Assembly (NCBI GenBank): GCA_949592205.1
Contig: CATIUR010000001.1
Location: 44,843,001 to 44,907,000, forward strand
Origin: Helichrysum umbraculigerum
Lineage: Eukaryota; Streptophyta; Magnoliopsida; Asterales; Asteraceae
Length of the DNA stretch: 64,000 nt
Direction of reading: 5' to 3'
The first letter of the stretch is position 1. Each line of letters opens with the position of its first letter. This document shows, piece after piece, positions 33,657-45,900 of the stretch. Below the pieces are notes generated by a model, which had not been told where the DNA came from, ran no database searches, and worked only from the letters and a program-made list of their open reading frames with translations. Both the position numbers and the translations under genes were made by a program.

Positions 33657-34757
33657 TGTTGTGGCTAGATTTTTACTAACCTTTGCAGGATCCTTATTAG
33701 CATCATAAGTACGCTTCACAGGTATGAAAGTCGTTCATATTTTATATTCGTACCTTAGGATAATGGTGGTTTATAAGTCTGTTTTCAGGATCACTAATAT
33801 TATTAAGGATCCTGGATATATTCTGGTTATTTATCTTACAGGATCCTATTCAGGATATATTTATCTAACACAATTGTGCAGGATTCTTGACCGGGAAGAT
33901 ATTTATTTAAGGATCCTATGATCAATCTCGGAGTACACATAGCTCAGGATCCTGGACTTATCTTAGTTAAGGATCTTGAACTATATAACACGTTTGTTTT
34001 TCTTGAGTATTGACCAGGTCTTAGAAGAAACGCGTTAATGAGATATGTTCCGGATTACGTGAAGAGGATCTGATACAATTTGATGAAGACGAAGTCTTAC
34101 GCACGTGTAAAATGAAGTCAAAAGAGACGTTGGTGGTCTTCATCGTTCCTCGAAGGATCCCTGATATTTCGGAATTATAGTTATACGCTCTTAATATTTA
34201 AACGAGGCTAGGATGATCATTTAGGTTAACGAATACTCACTACTCACACCTGCAAATCACGAATACACTATGTTATTTCTTCATTTTACGATTATTTCAC
34301 TAACACTTAGCTGAATTCACACACATTCACTTAGCCGATCATCCTTGTGCTCTTACTTTGTAATTCATTACTTTCATTTTAATAAGATCAACAAAGGCAA
34401 GGATCATTTGATCCTTCCCGAGGTTTTGTGCCGGCGATCAACCTTGATCAAGGGCTTTCCTCGTATATCATCGTGTCGTTTTTGCTTAACTGACATTAAT
34501 TTTGCTTCAATTACATTTTACTTACATTTTCGTTATCAAATTGCTATCATCCTTAGTCTGTTAGTAAAGCTTTGATACATAAACGTTTATTCAACGAGGA
34601 TCCACGGATCAAATTAATCATTTTTAAACGCAAAATATTTACTTACTAATAGAGATAATCGTGTTTCTACGTAATTATCTTGAGAGTAATTTATACACCT
34701 GACCTCACAAACTAATTTTGATCACTTAATTGCTTTTAGTAATTTTTGACCAAAACA
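33657..34757 (+). repeat. 5' LTR of G (about 1.1 kb)
   Basis: Begins TGTTGTGG and ends CCAAAACA, an imperfect terminal inverted repeat, three bases before the PBS. The start is chosen for that inverted repeat and is moderately certain. It holds seven GGATCC sites (33688, 33807, 33841, 33911, 33947, 34155, 34598). Confidence 0.65.
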
Positions 34758-34760
34758 ATT

Positions 34761-34778
34761 TGGCGCCCACCGTGGGGC
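34761..34778 (+). other. Primer binding site of G
   Basis: TGGCGCCCACCGTGGGGC, the primer site typical of Tat/Ogre-type elements (tRNA-Arg is usually named as primer). Confidence 0.8.
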
Positions 34779-34852
34779 AATTGGTGTTTTGCTTATTCAA
34801 ACTTTTGTTAAGATCCTTGTTGAGTCATCTTTTCCAAAGCTTTTTGTCGAAA

Positions 34853-37800
34853 ATGTCGAGCCAAGGACGATCTACTTCTTCCACCATGCCATCATCATCA
34901 TCTGCTAGAACCACTCTTCCACCTGCTCCACCTCTCTCATCATCCCAACAACAGCCGCAAAATGTCTATCAGAGGCTATCTTCGGCTGGATCCACTTCCT
35001 TGGGGGCTGGATTCTTTTCGGATCCAGACCCTGTTATGATTGCTAACCGGGATATTGTGTCTATGTTTGCGCAGGTTAAGGAGCAGCTTCAACGAGTGGA
35101 GAGAAGCAACGAAATCCTGAGAAAGGATGTGGAGGACATGAGAACTAGAAACAATGTTCCAGCTTCTCAAGTTACTACTCCTATCCGAAGCAGGATCCTT
35201 GATTTTAGCACTCCTTCATCCATGGAACATCAAGGAGACTTTGTTTCCATGCAAGGGAGCGCTAGGATCCCAGATCCAATCTATGCTACTGGAATTTCTA
35301 CATCAAGGGGTCAACAATCTAATCCAGGATCCTCATACAGGACTCCTGATGGTGGTAACATGTTTAATAATTTTACTTCTAATAACACCGTTGGGACTAA
35401 CAATTTTCAGGATCCTGGAGTTAGCCCTGTAATGGCGAGAGAAATACAGAAATTGAAGGATATGATATCAAGCGTCCCCGGAGTTGTACAACCAATTCCA
35501 GAAGTTGCTCCAACGGCGCACAGGATCTCAAGATTTGCACCACCTATTTGTGATGCTGAGATCCCGAAGAAATTCCAAACACCCAATATGAAGTTATATG
35601 ATGGGACAACGGATCCTGAGGAGCACATTGCACAATATAGGGAGAGGATGGAAATCATCCCAATTCCTTCTGACCTTAAGGAAGCATGCTTATGCAAGGG
35701 CTTTGGCTCCACTCTCACAGGATCCGCACTAAAATGGCTATTGAATGTTCCTCCCTACTCTATTACTTCATTTGCTCATTTGGTTAATTTATTTAATAAT
35801 CAATTCTCCTGCAGTAGAACATTTGAAAAACTAACTACTGATTTATATAGAATTGTCCAAAAAGCTAATGAGTCTCTTCGAGATTTTGTAGGAAGGTTTG
35901 GGAGAGAATCCTTGAACATTCCCAATTTGGATATGCCTACTGCTGTACAAGCCTTTAAGATGGGGATCAAAAGGGATTCCCCATTTTATGAGGATCTTGT
36001 TATGAATCCTTGCAGGAACCTTGATGAAGTCAGAAATAGAGCTTTGAGGTTCATCAGATTGGAAGAGGACACGATGATACAGAAGAGAGTGGATACTCAA
36101 TCAACATATGACAGACCCAACAGGAAATCAGATTCATCTTCATTCAGATCAAACAGGAATAATCCTTATTCCAGAAATGAGGATCTTCGCGTAAATGCTA
36201 TTGATGAAGATGACGAAGAATATCCTAAAATAACTAATTATAATTTTTCTGTAGATACAACGGACATATTGTGTGCAATGCAGGATCTAGGAGACAAGGC
36301 AAGATGGCCAAAGAAGAATGATAAACCCTACGCATGGAAGGATAAATCTAAGTGGTGTGCTTACCATGAGGATTTCGGCCACACAACTTAGAATTGCATA
36401 GCTCTCCGGAAAGAGATCAGTCATCTTCTCAACAAAGGATACTTGAAGGATCTGCTTGGAAAAAAGAAGGATCACGCGAAGGATCATGACAGAGTTCAGG
36501 ATCCTGAGCCTCAGGATAATCGCAGGATCCTTACCATAGCAGGATCCCCACCTTCAGATGCCAAGGTAATCAATTTTATTTCTGGTGGTTCTGACATATG
36601 TGGTACTTCTTATTCCACAGCTAAGAGGCACGCAAGGGAGTCCAAGTCAGATAAACCATATAAACCTACAAGAACTTCCATGAAGAAAGACGAAAGGATA
36701 ATAGCATTTGATGAGGACGATTTAGAAGATGTTCAGGATCCTCATCATGATGGTTTGGTTATTACTCTTTATGTTGTCAATCATTTTGTGCGAAGGATCC
36801 TGATAGATGGAGGAAGCTCAGTCAACAACATCCGTCTAGAAACTTTGAAAAGAATGGGTATTCCAGAGTCGGAGATCACCTCGAGATCCACTGTGTTGGT
36901 AGGATTCAGTGGAGAAGTGAAGAACACAGTTGGTGATATCAAGTTGCCGATCTACATTGAAGGGGTGAACTCCATTCAAAAGTTTTGCGTTATGGATTGT
37001 CTGTCAAGCTATAACATTATCCTAGGGAGACCCTGGTTGCATGATATGAAGGCAGTACCCTCAACGTATCATCAATGCGTCAAATTACCAACTCTATGAG
37101 GAGTGGTCAAGATCAGTAGTGACCAACGAGAAGCAAAGGATTGCTATACAACATCGATGAAACCTGCTACCAAGCCTCCGTCAGCATAGCAATTAAAGAG
37201 CAAGGCATGGGATGTCCTGGACACGAAGGAGCAGGACGTCAAAGAAATACCGCTGAGCTTGAAGGATCCTGAAGAAAAGGTGCTTATAGGATCAAGCATC
37301 CCAGAAAACCTAGAGCAGGATCTGATGAAATTCTTGAATCAAAGGAGATCGACCTTTGCATGGAAACCAGAGGATATGACAGGTATATCTAAGGATGTTA
37401 TAACTCATAAACTTGGAATTGATAATAGTTTCAGGCCGGTCCAACAAAAGAGAAGAAAATTTGCACCGGAGAGGAATGCTATTATCCAGGCAGACGTTGA
37501 AAGATTACTTGCCGCTGGCATGATAAGAGAAGTAAAGTTTCCAAGATGGTTGGCAAACGTGGTAGTGGTACAAAAGAAGAATGGGAAATGGAGAGTGTGT
37601 GTGGACTATACGGATCTCAACAAGGCCTGCCCGAAGGATCCTTTTTCGTTGCCTCATATAGATTCAATGGTGGATGCTACGGCTGGGCATGAGATCCTAA
37701 CCTTTATGGATGCTTCATCAGGATTTCAACAAATTCAGATGGAACCTTCAGACCAGGAAGACATAGCCTTCATAACCCCCACAGGTATATATTGTTATAT

Positions 37801-38431
37801 TGCCATGCCCTTTGGTCTTAAAAATGCAGGTGCAACGTATCAAAGGCTAGTCAATATGATGTTTAAAGACCAATTGGGAAGCACAATGGAAGTGTACATT
37901 GACGATATGGTAGTAAAGTCAAAGAAAGCTGAGGATCATCTTCAGGATCTCAAGGTGGCCTTTGACATCCTGGATCACTACAACATGAAGCTTAATCCTG
38001 CAAAATGCCACTTTGGAGTGGGGGCAGGAAAGTTCTTGGGATATATGGTGACCAAGAGAGGAATAGAAGCTAGCCCATAACAGATCAAAGCTATTCTAAA
38101 TCTAAAGTCTCCATCAAGCCCAAAGGATATACAAAGATTAACGGGAAGGATAGCAGCTCTGAACCGTTTTATTTCAAGATCCTCAGACAGGTGCAAGGAA
38201 TTCTATGATATCCTAAAGAAGAATAAAAAGTTCGAATGGGGAGAAAAACACGAAGCTGCGTTTCAAGAGCTAAAGGATTACTTGTCAACAGCTCCTTTAT
38301 TGATGAAGACTGAGAATGGGGAACCGCTGTTTCTCTATTTATCAGTATCACGAAGTGCTGTAAGTGCGGTGCTAGTGAAGGATCATGAAGGACAACAACA
38401 TCCAGTTTACTATGTGAGTAAAAGCCTATTA
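34853..38431 (+). pseudogene. gag-pol of G (four stop codons, 3'-truncated)
   Basis: The ATG at 34853 (MSSQGR) is taken as start; the frame is open upstream to 34730 but that overlaps the PBS. One frame continues to 38431 with stops at 36389 (TAG), 37097 (TGA in place of an expected Trp), 37187 (TAG) and 38078 (TAA). Gag: Ser/Pro-rich N-terminus, then a capsid-like region around 35560-36080 (YDGTTDPEEHIAQY, GSALKWL). Protease: LIDGGSS near 36805. RT: 37500-38080, with YIDD at 37895-37906. RNase H begins about 38250 and is cut by E1. No frameshift is visible, so decay is by point changes only. Eight GGATCC sites fall in gag in all three codon phases. Confidence 0.88.
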
Positions 38432-40888
38432 TGTAACACCCCCAAATTTAATGATTTACGGAAGCATACTTGGGTGTTACTAATCAATATACAAAGCACA
38501 AGATATACAGTAAACGACCTCTAAATGAGACGTTGTAAAATGATTTCATAAAAATAAATGTTTGAAAACTTAATGTTTTCGTATACAAATTGTAGTTTCC
38601 TAGAGTCCACGCGTATGGCGGGAGATTCTATTACATAATCAACATGTACAAAAGATAATGCTGAGAATCTCCGTTAATGCAGTTTAGTTGAAATCATGCG
38701 ACTCTAGCTATGTCCCGAAGTAAACCTACTCCGTATGTGTACCTGAGAATACATGCAAAAAGGGTCAACACGAATGTTGGTGAATCTCACAGGTTGGTAA
38801 GTAATATCAGTTTTGAACAGAAGATTTCATCAGCAGTGCCCGTAGGCGTAGATCAAGTATTTGCAAATCCAACAAATGTAAAGTAAATAAGTTATACCGT
38901 TGCCACGAGGCTCATAATCGAAGCTTAACCCGTAAGTAATAATTTGCTCCCGTGACATGCTCGTAACTGAGCAAGCATAAGTAACGAATAATAGTCGCCC
39001 GTTTATACAGAACAGTTCGTGGTAGCGCTACTACCCCGGGCGGGGAGGGTCATTTCCCTAATGGATCCATTAACTAGTGTTTGCGCTTAAGTCCATAACT
39101 AACGATATATGATGGAGAGACTTCTGTTTGTAAGTAAACTCATGCAATCCCGTATAGTAAAATGTAAGTTTCGTACTTGTGTTCAAGAAAAGTAAGCATT
39201 GTATCTCACCCCGTATGTAAAACAGTAAAAGTGGGGCTGTAAGACTCACCTGAGTCGAGTAGTAAGCAGTAGCAAATATCAAGTAGTAAGTAAAGCAAGT
39301 AGGTTCTCCGAACCCGTAACCTTCAAATGCCTAAACACGTAAGGTTATGTAAGTATGTGTCTCGCAAGACGTTTCGTTTAGTTGTACACAACTAGTATGC
39401 CCGATGTTGGTTTAAGTATTCGTAATCGTTTGTCTTTAGGAAAACATATTTGACCCGTTGGTGACGGCTTGTACTAACAGTCCAAAGTGTTATCATTATA
39501 TGTATCGTTGAAACAGGTTTCGTTATTTGTAAGTGTTCGACACTTAGTGTGAAAAGTATTTACAACATCTAATGACTGGGGTCCGGGGGCAGCGCCCCTG
39601 GTAGCGGGGTCCAAAGGGCGGCAGCCCCTGGCGGGGTTCAAGGGGCAGAGCCCATGGTTGGGGTCGAGCTGCCAAGTCAGCTTGGAAAATTTTTATTCCT
39701 ACCACTTTCCTTTAGTGAAAACGTATCCGAAATTTGAATTTGGAGTAAAATTAGGTGGTAAAATCTTAGTTCCGACACTTAGTAAAAATATGAGTTTTCA
39801 GGATTATGTTTTATGTGACGTTGGGTGCGACGTCGCAGGTCCTAACTGCGACGTTGAGCATGGCGTCGCTATGTGCGACTTTCGCAATTTAATGCGACAT
39901 TGTGGGTGGCGTCGCTATGTGCGACGTTGGCCAATTAAGGCGACGTTAGTGGTGACGTCACTATATGCGACGTTGTGATGGGTTTTTGCGACGTTGTGGT
40001 TGACGTCGCAATCGGGCCAAGCCAAATGCGACGTCGGGGTCTGTTACGATTCCGGTGGCTGGAAAAACTGCCGGGCGGCTTCCGTTTGGTCCAAATCTTT
40101 TACCCAAGCCATTTTTGGACATTTTGAGCATATATAAACCATAAAAACGTAAAAATGAGTAAAAACAGAGAGTTTCGGGTTTTGTCGAAAACTTACGAAA
40201 TGTCGAATGAGAAATCCGAAAAGATAGGAAGGTAGATCGTGTCGCGGTGGTGCTTTTCTTCCAAACGGGCTATATGTTTCGTGGTCGTTTCGTGGCGTTA
40301 TTTGGTGGTTTAATGGTGATGTTGGTGGTTGTTAGTTGAGAGCAAAAAGAAGGGAGGAAGAAAGAGAAAAAGAGAGAAATGAGAAAAGTGGAAGAAGATG
40401 GGAGGTTTAACCTCCCATTTTCTGTCTACGCCTGCGCGCTCCGTGTGGTGTTCGTTTTCCCCGTTGTGTAAGCGTTAAATATTTATTTTTCGTGTAATTA
40501 TTCATTTAAAAATACTAATCTTTGTTAAATAATTTAATTGCATTATTTCGTCAAATCTTTAAAAAATTTACGTATTTTGTTTTTAAATCGCGAAATTTTA
40601 ATTGTACGAAATGAGACAATTTAAGAGTATTATTAAAAGGTGATTCCGAATGTCATAGTGTTTTTAAATAATGGTTCATACTTATATTAAAATGTTTCAC
40701 CAACGTCCGTATTTTCTGAATCGAATTACATTCGATTTTAAAACTGTGTACGATCAAATCAAATCGCGTAACCGTATATATTCACCAATATATAATTTGA
40801 TACATTAATTAGCCTAACATGGAACTAATTACATGTATTGACAGAGAATTAGGAACTAATTACTAGTCCTAATTTGGCGGTTGTTACA
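38432..40888 (-). repeat. 3' LTR of E1 (2,457 bp)
   Basis: TGTAACACCCCC...GGCGGTTGTTACA on the + strand. It holds a GC-rich minisatellite (39578-39673) and a GCGACGTT/GACGTC array (39817-40036). It is about 28 bp longer than the central LTR (after removal of the hAT insert), which one extra 27-bp minisatellite unit nearly accounts for. Confidence 0.92.
39817..40036. repeat. GCGACGTT/GACGTC array in the LTR of E1
   Basis: About a dozen copies of GCGACGTT or GGCGTCGC, with full palindromes such as TGCGACGTCGCA. Homologous arrays: 56490-56715 (central LTR) and 19489-19620 plus 31928-32065 (A). Confidence 0.8.
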
Positions 40889-40899
40889 TTCTCCCCCTG
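40889..40899 (-). other. Polypurine tract of E1
   Basis: CAGGGGGAGAA on the - strand, adjacent to the 3' LTR. Confidence 0.85.
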
Positions 40900-40922
40900 T
40901 TAAAAGAATTTTGTCCCGAAAT

Positions 40923-41054
40923 TTAAGTCAAAGTCGCGTTCGAGGTAGAATCAGTGAATAAGTGGGGATACTTGAGTCGCATTTGGTCTTCCCATTCCCA
41001 AGTGAATTTCGGACCACGCCGCGAATTCCACCTGACTTTGACGATGGGAATACG
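40923..41054 (-). pseudogene. gag-pol of E1, C-terminal fragment left of element C
   Basis: The last 44 codons of the E1 polyprotein (part of the chromodomain-like tail), ending at the stop 40923-40925. It is separated from the rest of E1 (49747 onward) by element C. The duplication ATACG (41050-41054, 49742-49746) marks the break. E2 shows the unbroken sequence at 58740-58762. Confidence 0.85.
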
Positions 41055-42977
41055 TATAACACCACAAGATTTGAAGAGACATTTTTTTTATAATTATATA
41101 TATTCTTCGGAAGCGATTAAAACAAATCATGCGTTATAGATTGCGTATAACATAGTTCCCAAAACACAATCTATGCATGCATGATGAGTTGATACAATAA
41201 CCACATTAACTACAAACATTAAGTTAGGTGTTATTTAAATTCAAAACATAAGTTTAGCAGTGACGACATGTCAAATAGTCAGAGTAGGCAGTCAAACATT
41301 CTTCAAAACAACTTCTTGCCCACCCACATCAAAAGTAATCTGCAAGAAGTGAGGAGAGGGATTAGCACGAAGCTAATTGAATAGTTCACAACTAACAATC
41401 TAAACTATCATAGCAATTGATCACCACAAAGCATCACAACAAATACATCAAAGAGGATCGGTGGTCCTTGAGGTACCCTCATGCCGCGGTGGTTCCCCAA
41501 GTAACACTTATAACCACTGAAGGCCAATCAGTGGTCTTACCGATAGTTTAGTACCATTACTACATACGACATGATTTCAATAAACAACACATGTACAAAG
41601 TCATCATGCCGTCCAAAGTAATAGTAACCAAACCCAATATCATATTGACCCCTGACAAGATAGCACATTCCATAATCATCATGGCAATATGCAATTTATA
41701 CAAAGTATAACAGTAGAACATGTTTACCCGTTGTAACCAGATTGTTACAACTAATTTAGACTGAAAGTCAATGATCCACTCACCCTTCACAGTCACCGTC
41801 TTCACTCAATGATCTAATATTATTGAGTCTTCGGTTTATCTGAGAACAAAAGAGGATTACAAGTTAATATTCATTTCATATGATATCTAACTTTCATTAG
41901 GCACTTATTATCAGTTCATCAAACATTAAGTACCATAAAGATAGTATACAAGTTGATTAACACGATTTCTAGCAAGCTAAAATAACAAGCACTGCAAACA
42001 GTGGGAATCCGCCGGATTCCATGGGAATCCGCCGGATTCAAATGAATACGGCCGGATTCCCATGAATCCGCCGTATTCCACACCCCTTTCAGCACCAACT
42101 TTGGGACAGAACCTCAACTAAGGAATACGCCCTGTGAATATGTCGGATTCCCGTGAATCCGGTTCCCATGTGGCCTGAATCCGCCGTATTCAAATGAATA
42201 CGACCGGATTCCCGTTTGATTCAGAAATGCATTAAAAAAAGGGGGAATCCGACCGGATTCCCGTGAATCCGCCAGATTCCCAAGAACATCAGGCACGCCC
42301 AGAACCTGCAACAACTCAACCCGAACCAAAACCACCAATCATCAAATTAAAGTTACACTACACGATTTATACATAAAAATAACTCAAAGCATCATCATAT
42401 GTCAAGTTCTAACAACATCTAACTTCCTAAATCATCAATCTAAACATGATCACACATTAACCTATTTCTTCAAACCCTAACTCATAAACACATATATTCA
42501 AAGTAATTTACACTTACAATCGATGTAGCAACAAGGTAGATGATGATGATGATGATAAGTGTTAAACACGAATCCAAGCTCTAATCGATTGTCCAAGGTT
42601 TTCTCTTTTGATTTTTACTTCAACTCAATGTATGTGTGTGTGTTATTTTAGGGAGTTAGAATAAATTGGGGAAGGGGAAAACAAATAGGCCGATCCACCA
42701 ACTAAGGGTGGGTATAAGTTGGTTCCAAATTATACCCGCTCCAAACCTATTGTCTGGAACCCAAAAACCGTTTGCGTGAAAAATATATTTTACTATACCG
42801 TCAACTAAATTTATTTAAAACAAGTAATAATTTATGTATCACAATAAATCGTTTGACCATTTACACTATTAATTTCAATTAAGCAATTAATACGAATTAT
42901 TTATAAACTCAATTAAATAATCAAATGAATTAAGTAATTTACCAAATTTCTCCTAGGCTGGTAATGAGGATGTTACA
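41055..42977 (-). repeat. 3' LTR of C (1,923 bp)
   Basis: On the + strand TATAACACCACAAG...GAGGATGTTACA. Contains an array of GAATCCGCCGGATTC-type palindromes at 42001-42290, which includes a segment of about 45 bp missing from the other LTR. Confidence 0.92.
42001..42290. repeat. GAATCC/GGATTC palindromic array in the 3' LTR of C
   Basis: Many copies of GGAATCCGCCGGATTCC and variants (GAATACGGCCGGATTC). A shorter copy of the array is at 48822-49050 in the 5' LTR; the length difference lies inside the array. Confidence 0.8.
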
Positions 42978-42989
42978 AATCTTCCCTCC
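42978..42989 (-). other. Polypurine tract of C
   Basis: AGGAGGGAAGATT-type tract on the - strand, lying directly between the pol stop codon (42990-42992) and the TG of the 3' LTR. Confidence 0.8.
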
Positions 42990-45900
42990 TTAAGAAGATT
43001 TCGTCCCCGAAATCTCGCCACGCTCAAAGAGATTAGGATAACGCAATCTCATGCTTTCCTCCGTTTCCCACGTAAGATTAGCACCCAAACTATGTCGCCA
43101 CTTAACCAAAACCATGGGTATCTCCTTCTTCCGAAGTTTAATCACTTTTCTATCTACAAGCTCTATGGGCTCCCCTACAAGTTTCTGACTTAAGTCGACA
43201 CGCAGGTCTTGTAACGGAAGGACTTGGGATTGGTCCTCCACCTTACACTTCCTTAAGTAACAAACATTAAAGGTGTCATGAATACCCGCTAATTCAGGAG
43301 GAAGATCTAATGATACCGTTTGATCATTAACTATTTGGCGAATTCTAAATGGCCCAATAAACCTAGGAGCAAGTTTACCACGTTTACCAAACCGAATCAC
43401 ACCCTTCCAAGGGGAAACTTTTAAATAAACCAATTCACCTACTACAAACGAAACCGGACGGCGCCGCGGATCGGCATACTGTTTCTGTCTATCCCGAGCA
43501 GCTTTCAACTTCTCACGAGCTATAGCTATTTTATCAGCAGTAATCTGAACAATATCTGGACCCGCAAATTGTTTCTCACCCGCTTCCAACCAACATGTGG
43601 GTGTTCTACAACGACGTCCATAAAGCATTTCATACGGAGGCATACCTATACTCGAGTGATAAGAATTATTATAAGCAAACTCAATCAATGGCAGGTGTGA
43701 ATCCCAAGACCCACCATATTCTAACACACAAGCACGCAACATGTCCTCCAAAGTTTGAATGGTGCGCTCTGATTGACCGTCCGTCTGAGGATGATAAGCT
43801 GTACTCAAATTAATTCTGGTACCCAATTCCTTCTGCAAACCCTGCCAAAACCCAGACACGAATCGTGGATCTCTATCCGATACTATAGATAATGGAATTC
43901 CATGTCGCGAAACAATCTCATTGACGTACAATTGGGATAATTTACTCAAGGAAGCCGTCTCACTAGTAGCAAGGAAGTGAGCACTCTTAGTCAATCGGTC
44001 TACAATCACCCAAATCATGTCATTTCCTCTAATGGTTCGCGGAAATTTTGTTACAAAATCCATCGTAATATGCTCCCATTTCCATTCGGGGATCTCAAGT
44101 TGTTTCAACGACCCATACGGTTTCTGGTGTTCGGCTTTCACTTGAGAGCATATATGGCACGATTCCACCAAACGAGCAATATCCGTTTTCATAGTAGGCC
44201 ACCAATACAAAGGTTTCAAATCGTTATACATTTTTGTGCTCCCGGGATGAACTGACAATCTGGACTTATGAGCTTCCATCAAGATTACATCACGAAGCCC
44301 ACCAAGCAAAGGAACCCGAACACGCGATTGGAATGTCTTTAATCCACGAGAATCGTCACATAACAGATCTTTTCTTTTCAATAGAATCTCGGCTTTCAAA
44401 TTTTGATCCAACAATGCTTCCATTTGTGCCATTCTCAATTTGTCAATAAAATCCGAGGAAACTTCTAATCGCATAAATCAAACTTTCTCGAATTTCCCTT
44501 TTCTACTCAACGCATCGGCGACTACATTCGCCTTACCCGGATGGTAACGAATTTCACAATCATAATCTTTTATCAACTCCAACCATCGCCTCTGACGCAT
44601 ATTCAGTTCCTTCTGAGAAAACATGTACTGAAGACTTTTGTGATCCGTACAAATAACACATTTAGTACCGTACAAGTAGTGTCTCCAAATTTTCAAAGCA
44701 AAAACTACAGCCGCGAGCTCCAAATCATGGGTAGGATAATTCTGTTCATGAGGCTTAAGCTGTCGAGACGCATATGCTATGACTTGACCACGTTGCATTA
44801 GAACACCGCCCAAACCCGCATGTGAAGCATCACAATACACAATGAAATCATCGGACCCGTCACGTAGAGCTAAAATTGGAGCCTGACACAATAACTGTTT
44901 CAAAGTCTGGAAAGCCAACTCCTGCTGATCATTCCATTGAAACTTAACATCCTTTCGAGTCAATTTCGTCAAAGGACCCGTGAGCTTGGAGAAATCCTTG
45001 ATGAACTTTCGATAGTAACCCGCCAGACCAAGAAAACTCTTAAACTCTGAAGCAGACTTAGGTGCTTGCCAACTCATAACTGCCTCAACCTTAGATGAAT
45101 CTACCTTAACTCCATCCTCACAAATAATATGCCCCAAAAACTGAACCTCACGCAACCAAAACTCGCATTTGGAGAACTTAGCATACAACTTCTCCTGCCT
45201 CAAAGTATCAAGTACTAAACGCAAGTGTACTTCATGATCGGATTCAGACTTAGAATAAATCAATATATCATCACTAAATACAATAACGAACTTATCAAGG
45301 TAGGGTCGACAAACTCTATTCATCAAATCCATAAAGACCGTCGGAGCATTAGTCAACCCAAAAGGCATAACAAGAAATTCATAATGACCATATCTAGTGC
45401 GGAAAGCTGTCTTAGGAATATCCTCCTCACAAACCCGCACTTGATGATAACCCGACCTCAAGTCAATCTTAGAGAAATAGGTAGACCCTTGTAATTGATC
45501 AAACAATTCATCTATTCGGGGCAAAGGGTACTTATTCTTTATGGTTCGCTTATTCAACTCTCTATAATCAATACACATCCGAAGGGTGCCATCCTTCTTT
45601 TTAACGAACAACACAGGTGCACCCCAAGGAGACGAACTAGGCCTGACAAAACCCTTATCTAATAGTTCCTGGATTTGAGTCATCATTTCACGAATTTCGG
45701 AGGGAGCTAGTCTATAAGGAGCCTTAGCTACAGGAGTAGAACCCGGAATCAGGTCAATTTTATATTCCACCTTTCTAATGGGAGGCAACCCAGGCAATTC
45801 ATCAGGAAAGACGTCGGGGTAATCAGAAACCACCCGGACATCGGAAACGGTTTTCTTTTCTAATTTTGCATCAATTATATAGGCCAGGTAGGATACACAC

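Larger units (their letters stand above)
33657..38431 (+). mobile_element. G: Tat-type Ty3/Gypsy element, truncated by E1
   Basis: 5' LTR (33657-34757), PBS (34761-34778) and one decayed gag-protease-RT-RNase H frame on the + strand, cut at 38431 by the LTR of E1. The missing RNase H end, integrase and 3' LTR would lie beyond the window to the right. The PBS type and the RT sequence (KDPFSLPHIDSMVD, YIDDMVVKS) place it in the Tat (Ogre/Retand) group. It carries an extreme excess of GGATCC. Confidence 0.85.
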
